A DNA stretch of 64,000 bases from an uncultured Clostridium sp. (GTDB taxonomy: Bacteria; Bacillota; Clostridia; TANB77; CAG-508). Made by a program: the position numbers and the translations under genes. Position 1 is the first letter of the stretch, and the number at the start of each line of letters is the position of its first letter. Below are positions 1-8,891 of the stretch, in pieces. The stretch spans positions 62,001 through 126,000 of the forward strand of contig CANOWW010000001.1 in NCBI GenBank assembly GCA_947571115.1, written 5' to 3'. The notes under the pieces are model-generated. The model did not search any database. It worked only from the letters and a program-made list of their open reading frames with translations, and had not been told where the DNA came from.

Positions 1-864
1 TGGATATAAGATGAAAATATACGAAGTGATTGCGACAATTTCGCCAAGTCCGCATAAGATTTTGGTGCTTTTTTTGTCAGTTTCCATAAATTTGTTGAGT
101 AGAAGTAAAATAATTTGTCCCCAAATAAGCGTGTCCATGCAATACCACCATTGCGTAGCACTTGAGAACGTTATCATGAGCATGCCACAAAGCGAAATGC
201 GTTTTTTGCCATTGGTCAAAAGCATGCCTATTTCAAAGGAACCAAGTAGCATTGCTACAAGGCGAATGTACCAGTAAAAACTTAATCCTCTGTCATTTCC
301 AAGCAATAAAAACATAATTTGAAATGGTTTGCCAATCATTAAAATATCTTTGACTGGGCTATTTACAAGTGTGAACATGTCTGTTTTTGTACCACGTAAT
401 TCATCGTCAAAATATTGAAATTGGTCGGCTCCCACTCCTTGTGACAAAATATATAATGTCGAAGTTGCCCATTCATCAGTTCTGACCATTCTAGCAAAAC
501 CTAGCAATGGATGAAAACGATTATCATCTGAATTGGTTTGAAATTGGTCGTTGAAATTTACAATGGACGAACCTGATAACTTAAAAATCATCACAAAAAC
601 AAGAAATCCTGCCGCCAATTTATAACGCTGCCTATAAATCCATTCATACATTTCATTTAATTTCAATACAAAATGCAAGCCTGCAAATACAAAAATTATG
701 GCTACCAACAACATTCTTGTTTTGGAATCATAGCTGTTATCAATATATTTGGTGTAAAATCCATATTCAAAAATCACACTTGCCAATATTGCCAAAATGA
801 CAACAATTGCTAGTTTCACTTTTGTATAATTTTCTTTATTAAAAAAATTTTTTATTGTTTCCAA
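1..864 (-). CDS. Multi-pass membrane protein, GT-C-like (partial, C-terminus outside window)
   Basis: The reading frame is open from a TTG start at 862-864 to the window edge, 288 codons. I chose this start because AGGAGG at 871-876 lies six bases upstream and no ATG is better placed. The visible part has hydrophobic segments near residues 11-30, 43-60 and 76-92 and further ones after residue 170, with a hydrophilic loop between. The overall look is that of the large lipid-linked sugar transferase-like membrane proteins found in surface polysaccharide loci, but I see no diagnostic catalytic motif. It follows the GT2 gene at 875-1915 with only a short gap, so it is probably the last visible gene of the same operon. 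Confidence 0.75.
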   Translation of the reverse strand, partial: METIKNFFNKENYTKVKLAIVVILAILASVIFEYGFYTKYIDNSYDSKTRMLLVAIIFVFAGLHFVLKLNEMYEWIYRQRYKLAAGFLVFVMIFKLSGSSIVNFNDQFQTNSDDNRFHPLLGFARMVRTDEWATSTLYILSQGVGADQFQYFDDELRGTKTDMFTLVNSPVKDILMIGKPFQIMFLLLGNDRGLSFYWYIRLVAMLLGSFEIGMLLTNGKKRISLCGMLMITFSSATQWWYCMDTLIWGQIILLLLNKFMETDKKSTKILCGLGEIVAITSYIFILYP

Positions 865-874
865 TTTAGTCCTC

Positions 875-1915
875 CTACCACTTGATATCAATTTTTAATT
901 TGTCTACCATAAAACGATATGCCCAAACATAAATATCTGGCATTTTCATGCGATATAATAAATGCACTCCCCAAATGGCAATAAATTTTATGCCTTTTGG
1001 GAAACAATGCGAGATTTTGAAAAATTTTGATTTTCGCCAAGTTGAAAAATGCTCATCTAAATAGGCGGTTACCTCTTTTAACATGTGATGCATATTGACC
1101 GTTTTATCATAGGAAACCATATACATCCACGAAATTCCCAAATGCAAAAATGCCATTTCGTCCAAACAATATTTGAACTCTTCATAAATGCCTTTTTCGA
1201 TGGCATGCTCTTTGGTTACTAACAAATATTTTTTCAAATTGTCAATATCTTGTCTGTTCATATTATGAATTTGCGAACTCGAACGCAAATAATAATGATA
1301 CAAAACATCTGGTATAAATGTCAATTTCTGAACGCCATTCATGTAGGCATGAATGAGAAATAACGTATCATTGCAACCGCGAAATGGCAAAAATTCTGCG
1401 TCTTTTACTTTTTCCAAACGATAAATTTTATTCCACAAAGACGGATTGGCATATACAATAAAATCGTCTTTAAAATCGACTTCTTTATTCATGGTGCCAT
1501 ACTGCGTCATCTCCGTTGCTACTGTTTTCCCTGTATCCAAATCTACTCTATCATAGCCACAAAAAGCAATATCGGCATCATTTTTCTTAGCAGCTTCATA
1601 CAATTTTTCTGCCCACGTCACTTCTGGAACATCGTCATTGTCCATAAAACCAACATATTCTCCAGTTGCTTTTTTTAAACCATAGGTGCGTGCAGACCAT
1701 TCGCCACCATTTTCCTTATGAAAGGCTTTGACTTTTTCTGGATATTTGCTCGCATACTCGTCCACAATTTGAGACGAAGCATCTGTTGAGCCATCGTCTA
1801 CACAAATAATCTCGATTTCTTTTAACGTTTGACCAACCAATGGTTCCAAACATCTACGCAGCAACTTTTCTGCATTATACACTGGAACAACAATCGATAC
1901 TTTAATATCACTCAT
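875..1915 (-). CDS. GT2 family glycosyltransferase
   Basis: A 346-residue family 2 glycosyltransferase that should transfer a nucleotide-activated sugar at the cytoplasmic membrane face. The N-terminus has the canonical VSIVVPVYNAEKLL strand, VDDGST at about residues 40-45, and a DxD-type metal/nucleotide site written FMDNDD near residue 90. The C-terminal third is hydrophobic and basic, as in many membrane-associated members. It starts three bases after the stop of the DPM1-like gene at 1918-2857, so the two are co-translated. The acceptor sugar cannot be read from sequence. Confidence 0.93.
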   Translation of the reverse strand: MSDIKVSIVVPVYNAEKLLRRCLEPLVGQTLKEIEIICVDDGSTDASSQIVDEYASKYPEKVKAFHKENGGEWSARTYGLKKATGEYVGFMDNDDVPEVTWAEKLYEAAKKNDADIAFCGYDRVDLDTGKTVATEMTQYGTMNKEVDFKDDFIVYANPSLWNKIYRLEKVKDAEFLPFRGCNDTLFLIHAYMNGVQKLTFIPDVLYHYYLRSSSQIHNMNRQDIDNLKKYLLVTKEHAIEKGIYEEFKYCLDEMAFLHLGISWMYMVSYDKTVNMHHMLKEVTAYLDEHFSTWRKSKFFKISHCFPKGIKFIAIWGVHLLYRMKMPDIYVWAYRFMVDKLKIDIKW

Positions 1916-1917
1916 TT

Positions 1918-2857
1918 TTATTGATCCCTTTCTAATTTTAATCGATGCTCACAATCGATTAATCTCATTTCAAAAGTTTGTTTTGAAGTTTTGATAATGT
2001 TGTCTAATATTAAGCCAGAAAAAAGCGACTGAAGGGTGCACACAAAAAGTAGCATACTCACAATAATGGATGGCACTTTGATTTCTCCTGTTTGGAAGAG
2101 CGCCATAACGGCTGGCACAAAGAAAACCAAGCCTAAAATTGCCATCACTCCCGCAATAATAGAGAAAAAACTTAGTGGCTTATAATTTTTGTAAAGCGAG
2201 AAAATTGTTTGTATCACTTTGACTCCGTCAGAAATTGTGTTTAATTTTGACTCGCTTCCGCTCGGGGCGGTCACGATATTCAATAATCACATTTTTGATT
2301 TTCAAATTTTTGTCTAAACTATGAATGGTCATTTCATTTTCTAGCTCAAACCCTTTTGACATTACCGGAAACGTTTTGACAAAACGGTAACTAAAGGCTC
2401 TATAACCAGTCATTACATCACGAATATCACTGTTGTAAATCGTGTTGATTAGCACACGTGTTAGCACATTTCCAAATCCATGAAAACGGCGTTTATTCTC
2501 TGTAAAATAAGTCGAAGAAAGCCTGTCCCCGATGACCATATCTACATTTTCGTTTAACACGCAATCAATCATTTCACGTGCATTTTCGGCTGGATAAGTG
2601 TCGTCCCCGTCTACCATAATATAGCTTTCTGCGTCAATTTCACAAAACATGGTTCGGATGACATTTCCCTTTCCTTGCTTGGTTTCGCTTTTCACAATCG
2701 CTCCTGCTTCTTTTGCAATTTGGGCTGTTTTATCTTTTGAATTATTGTCATACACATAAATTTTCGCTTCTGGAAGCTCTTTTTTAAAATCTTCAATGAC
2801 TTTTTGAATCGTTTTTTCTTCATTGTAACATGGTATTAGAACTGCTATTTTATCCAT
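1918..2857 (-). CDS. DPM1-like GT2 glycosyltransferase with C-terminal TM pair; contains one CGG-A recoding site
   Basis: As a single product this is about 312 residues: an N-terminal polyprenyl-phosphate sugar transferase domain (starts MDKIAVLIPCYNEEKTI; DGDDTYPA carries the DxD site) followed by two transmembrane helices. Read in one frame the protein stops at 2228, ten codons after CGG at 2258-2260. Skipping the C gives the family-typical junction EYRDRPEGSESKLNTISDG and runs on to the stop at 1918. Family members have exactly this GT2 plus two-helix layout, so I annotate one gene. The product probably makes a polyprenyl-phosphate-linked sugar used by the GT-C-like neighbours. It overlaps the upstream membrane protein gene by eight bases. 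Confidence 0.85.
2257..2260 (-). other. CGG-A recoding site in DPM1-like glycosyltransferase
   Basis: Reads GAG CGG A. The zero frame stops at 2228. Skipping C2260 gives GAG GGA AGC and restores RDRPEGSESKLN, the conserved junction of the family. Confidence 0.85.
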
Positions 2858-4706
2858 CTTTTTCTCCTTTTCTTCCTTTTATATTATTTAGCGTCATACC
2901 AATTAAAATTGGCAAACACGTAAATTCAAAAAATATATATCGATATTCTGCGTTAAGTGGTCCCAAAAATACGGTCAACAAATAAAACAAAATCGGCAAA
3001 AATGCTAAACTAAATTCATATTGCTTTTGGTACAAGTTAAATGCTAGCAAAATTAAAATAACCCATAAAGCAATTCCAGTACTAAACAACAGCCCAATAA
3101 TTGGTATGTTTTGTGCCCCAATTAATTTTTCTGCAAAACCAACAAAATGGCTTTCATAAAGTGGTGTTGTTTCTAAACCTAAGATATTGGAATAGATGCC
3201 TGTCATCAAACTAACTCTGTTTTCTCCCGGGTCAAAATAACTCGAAATCATGCACAAAAAGCTGTCAACAAACAATCCAAAATGGCGAGGCAGCAAGTGA
3301 AACCATAATGCTATAAATTCGCCTTTATGCTCAGCCAAATATTTTGCATTCACTAAGTCTTTAATCGGATCTGCTATAAATGGTTGATAACTTTCATAAA
3401 AATTCTCATCTTTAAAAAACTGGCAAATTTGGCTCTTTTCTTCTTGTGAGATAGAATCTGGGCTATCTACCATAACACGCGTGATTTGTTGTAATGGCAC
3501 CGAAAACATCTCAACATCGCTGGGCTCTCCCAGCGCATTTGTTTGCGGTATATGGAATATATGCGTCATCAAAAAATTGATACTACAAACAACCAACACA
3601 CTTCCTAATAGCAAACCACCAATTTTTATGCGATAACCTTTTTTATAAAGTACCATCCCTAGCGTCACTGCAATTAACATGTAAATCGCGTTATTTCTAA
3701 ATAAGGCTGTAATTATAATGACGATAGCTGACAAAATAATTTTCACTTTGCTTTGAAAAACATTTTGGGTATTGGTTATTAATTCGATTAATGTGATTAA
3801 CAATAGCACCATCATGCCCGAAAAAAGCGTGTCTTTTCCCATCGTAATACTCATCATTGGAAAGGTTGGACAAAATGCAAAATATAGCAAAGTCACTAAT
3901 CGAATCCCCAAAGGTACTTCCTTTTTCGCCATATACCATAGACTCATCGAAAACATGCTTGCCATTAAACTCATTTGCACAATTGTATAAATAGCAAATC
4001 CTGCATTGAGAGAATGAAACAAGCCATTTCCTAGGCTCATGCACAATTGAATGAGCCCTGTATGCAAAACGGGATGCCAAGATGTTAGTTCCAAAACATC
4101 TACTGCCTGATAGATTTGGTATATGGAATCATAAGTCGCAATTCCCGGGAATTCCTTTAATAAATATGGCAACCAACAAGCAAATAATAGCACTGTCATA
4201 AGCAAAATACTTTTTCGGTTGCTTGTAAAAAATTTTATTTCTTTTACGGTTTCTGTTTTGTGCCATTCAGAAAGCTTCGAAAATCCAACAGCAATCACAC
4301 TATAATAAGCAAGACTTAAACCAATCGTTTTTAGTATCGCAATCCAAAAAACCGAGAACAAAACTTTCAGCCCTAAATAAAAAGTGATACTTTCTCCCAC
4401 CACTTGAAACACTGCCATTAAAATGGCAAGCACAGCAGAAGTAATAACCAGTCTTCTTTCTCTCAGTGTAAAAGCTTTATTCATGAGCACAAACAAACTC
4501 CCCAATAAAATTACCCATGCCAAATGATTACCCGAAAAATTTCCTAGTAATACAGAAGAACTGGCAAACAGTTTCACCTCTTCATGGTAATCCTGCGTCT
4601 GTAACATATGCACAAAATCCTGCCCCTGCTCCAAATGCAAATTAAAACTCAAAACTGCCCATAAAGCAAAAATTGCAATACTCATCACCTTAAGCATTTT
4701 TTTCAT
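2850..4706 (-). CDS. Large polytopic membrane protein, DUF6020/GT-C-like
   Basis: A 618-residue protein with about a dozen hydrophobic segments over its whole length and an extended extracytoplasmic loop at about residues 380-480. The segment LKEFPGIATYDSIYQ followed by TSWHPVLHT resembles the conserved loop of DUF6020-type membrane proteins, which are thought to be lipid-linked sugar transferases or glycan-modifying enzymes. The family assignment is by pattern recognition only. It lies between GtrA (4708) and the DPM1-like enzyme (2857), which suggests a three-part module: a polyprenyl-phosphate-sugar synthase, a flippase-like protein and a GT-C transferase. Confidence 0.8.
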   Translation of the reverse strand: MKKMLKVMSIAIFALWAVLSFNLHLEQGQDFVHMLQTQDYHEEVKLFASSSVLLGNFSGNHLAWVILLGSLFVLMNKAFTLRERRLVITSAVLAILMAVFQVVGESITFYLGLKVLFSVFWIAILKTIGLSLAYYSVIAVGFSKLSEWHKTETVKEIKFFTSNRKSILLMTVLLFACWLPYLLKEFPGIATYDSIYQIYQAVDVLELTSWHPVLHTGLIQLCMSLGNGLFHSLNAGFAIYTIVQMSLMASMFSMSLWYMAKKEVPLGIRLVTLLYFAFCPTFPMMSITMGKDTLFSGMMVLLLITLIELITNTQNVFQSKVKIILSAIVIIITALFRNNAIYMLIAVTLGMVLYKKGYRIKIGGLLLGSVLVVCSINFLMTHIFHIPQTNALGEPSDVEMFSVPLQQITRVMVDSPDSISQEEKSQICQFFKDENFYESYQPFIADPIKDLVNAKYLAEHKGEFIALWFHLLPRHFGLFVDSFLCMISSYFDPGENRVSLMTGIYSNILGLETTPLYESHFVGFAEKLIGAQNIPIIGLLFSTGIALWVILILLAFNLYQKQYEFSLAFLPILFYLLTVFLGPLNAEYRYIFFEFTCLPILIGMTLNNIKGRKGEKDG

Positions 4707-4707
4707 G

Positions 4708-5178
4708 CTAAATCTCCTTTTTTTTAAATATCCACAACTTGCTAAAAATAAAATTCAAAATAATAACAATGACATTTGAAATAATTTTCATAAAAGTAGA
4801 ATTCAATCCAAATTTATCTATCATGACAATCAAAAATATCGTTTCTATCACTAAAGTAGCTACTCTTGCTCCTAAAAAAGATGCTATCTCTTGTATTAAA
4901 TCTTTTATTTCCTTGGTTTTTGAGTAAAACACCCATAATTTATTGGTAATATAAGCAAATATCACAGCCACAATCCAAGCAATTACATTGCTCATCGTTA
5001 TAGATAATTTTGCTCCACTATGAAAAATCTCAAAAACAACAATGTTAACAATTGTTGACAAGGCACCAAACACCAAATAACGCATACCTTCCCTGTGTTC
5101 TTCATACATATCAGCTAATTTTCCTAATTTTATTTTTCTTAAAATCTGTAAACAAAATGCTTCTAATTGGTCTATCAT
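4708..5178 (-). CDS. GtrA-like membrane protein
   Basis: A 156-residue protein with four predicted transmembrane helices and the GtrA-typical region RYLVFGALSTIVNIVVF near residue 32. GtrA-type proteins are thought to flip polyprenyl-phosphate-linked sugars across the membrane. Its neighbours, a DPM1-like synthase and a GT-C-like membrane protein, fit that role. It ends one base before the downstream start region, so translation is probably coupled. Confidence 0.88.
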   Translation of the reverse strand: MIDQLEAFCLQILRKIKLGKLADMYEEHREGMRYLVFGALSTIVNIVVFEIFHSGAKLSITMSNVIAWIVAVIFAYITNKLWVFYSKTKEIKDLIQEIASFLGARVATLVIETIFLIVMIDKFGLNSTFMKIISNVIVIILNFIFSKLWIFKKKEI

Positions 5179-5212
5179 TTTTTCTCCTTTTATTTTGTTA
5201 CTTATCTATCAG

Positions 5213-7030
5213 TTATATTGGTTCGATGTAGGCATCGAACCCTACTGTAAAATTACAATCCTCACGCGAAAAATTTTCATTATAATATGGGTCACCTTTT
5301 TCCAAAAATTTTTTCCATTTTTCTTGAAAATTCTTTTTTTCTTGTTCAAATCTTGCCTTTTTCTCTGGCGTATCCTCTAATCCACGCGTTTTTGATTCAC
5401 TATGAATTAATTCCACATAAGGATTATATACTACTCTGTAACCTTTTTCAAGTATTTTTAGACAAAAATCCACATCATTAAACGCAACTTTAAATAATTC
5501 TTCCTCCATAAAACCAACTTCTTCGTAAATTTCACGTCTTGCCAATAAACAGGCGCCAGTTACTGCAGCCACATTTCGCGTAGCAGCTTCTCTGGCATAA
5601 TAGCCATGTTTGCCAAATGGCAAATTAACCAGCAAATTGGCAGCTGTTCCTTGAATTCCAACAGCAATTCCCGCATGTTGAATAGACTTATCCGGATAAT
5701 ACAATCGTCCTCCAACCGCCCCAATTTCCTTATTTTGCGCATATCCAATTAGCAACTCTAACCAATTTTTCGCCAAAACTTGTGTATCATTATTCAGTTG
5801 TAAAATAAAATCTCCAGTCGCATTTTTCACACCAAAATTGATCAATTTTGAATAATTGAATTCTTTTTCTTGACTCTCAAATACTTTTATTTTCGGATTT
5901 TCTTGTAGTTTTTCGTAATATTCAAATGTTTTTGAATTCTCACTATTATTTTCTATAATCAAAATTTCATAATTCTCATAAGTTGAATTGGTTAAAATGG
6001 CTTCGATACATTTTTTCAAAGTTTGGATATTATCTTTATTCGGAATTAGAATCGAAACTTTCGGAGTACCTTTTATTTCAAACTTTATTTGATAAATTCC
6101 TGGCACTTCTCCCGGATTCTCCACTTTTGCCGCTTTCTGCGTTCTTTTCAAATGCTCTTCTACCACTCTCAAACCAGCATCATATGCATATAATTTGCTG
6201 TCTGCCACATTGGCAGTCGAATTTTTTGTTGTTCTCCAATGATATAAAATTTTTGAAATATGAGCAATTTTCTTTGTGTTTTCAACGGCTCTCAAAAGAT
6301 AATCAAAATCTTGTGCTCCATCAAAACGACAATCTAACTCTCCGATTTTTTCTACTAATTCTTTTTTTAGCACCACAAAATGTGTAATATAATTATTACA
6401 TTCTAATGTCTCTGGCGAAAAGTCAGGTTTAAAATACGGCTCAAAACGATTTCCCTTCTGATCCATTTTATCTTCATCTGAATAAATAAATTCTACCTCT
6501 GGATTTTCATTGATTTGCTTGACTACTTCATACAACGCAAATCGAGCTAAACAATCATCATGGTCCAAAAAAGCAATAAAATCCCCTTTTGCCATTTTGA
6601 GAGCCTCATTTGTATTTCCTGAAATCCCTTTGTTTTCTCCCAAAAATCGATACTTAATTTTACTATTACTACTACATAATGCAAAAATCGTATCATTTCT
6701 CTGTTCACTTCCGTCTGCTAAACAAAGCTCCCAATTGCTATATGTTTGTAGCAACAAAGAATTGAGCAATTCCAAAAACAAATTTTCATCTGGATTATAC
6801 ATCGGAACCACAACACTTATTTTAGGCTCCTTTTCAAATTTCTCTTTTTTCTGTAATTCTAGTTCTACTTCGTTTGGTTCCTTTCGCAAAATCCAATTTT
6901 GATACAATTCTTGTTCTGATACTTTATTTCTATTTTCTAATTTTAATATTTTTACTATTATTTTTTTGATGGTTTTTAAAATACCATATCGTTTGATATA
7001 ATACCCCATTCTTTGCAACTTATATTTCAT
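5213..7030 (-). CDS. Two-domain GT2 glycosyltransferase (paralogue 1)
   Basis: A 605-residue protein with two consecutive family 2 glycosyltransferase domains. The first begins near residue 72 (KISVVVPMYNP, with FLDHDD as the DxD site). The second begins near residue 325 (PKVSILIPNKDN, with QLNNDTQ). Such tandem enzymes often add two sugars of a repeat unit. The closest relatives in the window are 7040-8881 and, more distantly, 13445-15157, which share the domain order and the N-terminal W-I-x(4)-E box, so local duplication is likely. No CGG codon is present in frame. Confidence 0.92.
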   Translation of the reverse strand: MKYKLQRMGYYIKRYGILKTIKKIIVKILKLENRNKVSEQELYQNWILRKEPNEVELELQKKEKFEKEPKISVVVPMYNPDENLFLELLNSLLLQTYSNWELCLADGSEQRNDTIFALCSSNSKIKYRFLGENKGISGNTNEALKMAKGDFIAFLDHDDCLARFALYEVVKQINENPEVEFIYSDEDKMDQKGNRFEPYFKPDFSPETLECNNYITHFVVLKKELVEKIGELDCRFDGAQDFDYLLRAVENTKKIAHISKILYHWRTTKNSTANVADSKLYAYDAGLRVVEEHLKRTQKAAKVENPGEVPGIYQIKFEIKGTPKVSILIPNKDNIQTLKKCIEAILTNSTYENYEILIIENNSENSKTFEYYEKLQENPKIKVFESQEKEFNYSKLINFGVKNATGDFILQLNNDTQVLAKNWLELLIGYAQNKEIGAVGGRLYYPDKSIQHAGIAVGIQGTAANLLVNLPFGKHGYYAREAATRNVAAVTGACLLARREIYEEVGFMEEELFKVAFNDVDFCLKILEKGYRVVYNPYVELIHSESKTRGLEDTPEKKARFEQEKKNFQEKWKKFLEKGDPYYNENFSREDCNFTVGFDAYIEPI

Positions 7031-7039
7031 AAAATCTCC

Positions 7040-8881
7040 TTATTTTTCATGATTAATTCTTACTCTTTTCATATGATAAACCTCTGTATCCAAACTCAAG
7101 TTAATGTTATAATAGGGATCACCCTCATCTAAAAAATTCTGCCATTTTTCCTTAAAAGTATTAATTTCACCTTGAAATCTTTTGATTTTTTCAGGCGTGT
7201 TTTCTTCGCCTCTACTTTTAGATTCATAATGAACAAATTCAACATAAGGATTATACACAATTAAATAGCCTTTTTCGCGAATTTTTAAACAAAAATCCAC
7301 ATCATTAAACGCAACCGCCAATTTCTCATCCATATAGCCCACTTCTTCATACATACTTTTTGGCGTCATAATGCAAGCAGCTGTCACAGCACTCAAATTT
7401 TGTATCATACTTTCCTGCGCAAAATACCCATGTCCCTCTTTTGGAATGCTCTTAAAACGATTTCCTGCAACACCGCCAAGACCAACAATAATCCCTGCAT
7501 GCTGAATCGTCTCATCTGGGTAATACAACTTCACACCAACTGCCCCCACATCTTCTCTTTGCACAAATCCAAGCATTATTTCCAACCAATTCGGTGTCAG
7601 CAATTCTGTATCATTATTGAGCTGTACGACATATTCCCCAGAACAATTTTGCACCCCAAAATTAATAATTCCTGAATAATTAAATCCTGTTTTTGGATAT
7701 TTTACAACTCTGATTTTTTCATTTTTTTCCAGTTCCTCATAATACGCAAAAATTTCTTCTGTTTCACTATTATTTTCTACAATCACAATTTCATAATTTA
7801 CGTATGTAGTTTTACTAAGGATAGAATGAAGGCAAACTTCCAAAATTCCTTTTCCATCCTTATTTGGAATGATAATCGAAACTTTTGGGTTGCCTTTTAC
7901 TTCATAATCAATTCGATAAATCCCCGGAATTGCTCCATTTGACACTTTTCCTACCAAACCAATTCTTTTTAAATGTGCCTCCAAAGCCTTCTTTCCATTG
8001 TCAAACGCATAATTTTTCGCCCCACTATTTTCCATGGCAGTCGAACCCTTATGCACACGCCAATGGTACAAAATACGCGGGATATGCTTGATATTTTCCG
8101 TTTTTACCATTTCTGACATTCTCAAAAAAATATCATAATCTTGGGCGCCATCAAAAGCGGATTGAAAGCCACCAAGTTTTTCCATTAATTCTTTTTTAAA
8201 AACGCTAAAGTGACAGATGTAGTTTTGGCATCTCAACGTATCTGGCGAAAATTCCGGCTTAAAATAAGCATCAAAACGATTTCCGTTTTGGTCAATTTTA
8301 TCTTCATCCGAATAAATAAATTCCGCTTCTGGTACCTGATTAATCATTTTTACCACTTCATACAACGCATATTTGGCTAAAACATCGTCATGGTCTAGAA
8401 GCGCAATATAATCGCCTGTCGCCATTTTGATGGCTTGATTGGTATTCTCCGAAATCCCCTTATTTTCATTTAAAAATTTGTATTGAATCCTCTCATCTTT
8501 TTCTAAAATTTTATATAATTTCTCATTTTGCATTTCGCTTCCATCTGCCAAACAAAGTTCCCAATTACTATACGTTTGCTGTTTGACAGAATTGACTAAT
8601 TCCTTCAAAAACTTTTCCTTAGTATGATACATCGGAACCACAATGCTGATTTTGGGCATATTTTTAAATTTCTTTTTCGTCTGTGCTTTGATTTCCCAAT
8701 CACGCACCTCGTTGCTATGAATCCAATCGCCATAGTCGCCATAATTCACATCTCGCTCGCCCTTCAAAATACGAATTAGCTTTCTCGTCCCAACACGCAA
8801 ACACTTCAGAATTGTCTTAAACAAACCGTATTTCTTGACATAAAATTTGATTTGATTTTTGATATGATGTGTATCAATCAT
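7040..8881 (-). CDS. Two-domain GT2 glycosyltransferase (paralogue 2)
   Basis: A 613-residue tandem GT2 enzyme. Domain one starts at KISIVVPMYHTK with LLDHDD as its DxD motif; domain two starts at PKVSIIIPNKDG with QLNNDTE. It resembles the neighbour at 5213-7030 along the full length, including the C-terminal box VAFNDVDFCLKI. I infer an arrayed duplication that gave enzymes with related but distinct donor or acceptor specificity. It is 10 bases from the upstream gene and probably in one operon with all the glycosyltransferases of this block. Confidence 0.92.
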   Translation of the reverse strand: MIDTHHIKNQIKFYVKKYGLFKTILKCLRVGTRKLIRILKGERDVNYGDYGDWIHSNEVRDWEIKAQTKKKFKNMPKISIVVPMYHTKEKFLKELVNSVKQQTYSNWELCLADGSEMQNEKLYKILEKDERIQYKFLNENKGISENTNQAIKMATGDYIALLDHDDVLAKYALYEVVKMINQVPEAEFIYSDEDKIDQNGNRFDAYFKPEFSPDTLRCQNYICHFSVFKKELMEKLGGFQSAFDGAQDYDIFLRMSEMVKTENIKHIPRILYHWRVHKGSTAMENSGAKNYAFDNGKKALEAHLKRIGLVGKVSNGAIPGIYRIDYEVKGNPKVSIIIPNKDGKGILEVCLHSILSKTTYVNYEIVIVENNSETEEIFAYYEELEKNEKIRVVKYPKTGFNYSGIINFGVQNCSGEYVVQLNNDTELLTPNWLEIMLGFVQREDVGAVGVKLYYPDETIQHAGIIVGLGGVAGNRFKSIPKEGHGYFAQESMIQNLSAVTAACIMTPKSMYEEVGYMDEKLAVAFNDVDFCLKIREKGYLIVYNPYVEFVHYESKSRGEENTPEKIKRFQGEINTFKEKWQNFLDEGDPYYNINLSLDTEVYHMKRVRINHEK

Positions 8882-8891
8882 ACTTTCCCCC

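Noticed and set aside
11..277. Plus-strand reading frames across the window (for example 11-277, 60370-60648, 62528-62974)
   Set aside because: They lie opposite well-supported minus-strand genes, have unnatural compositions and lack ribosome binding sites.
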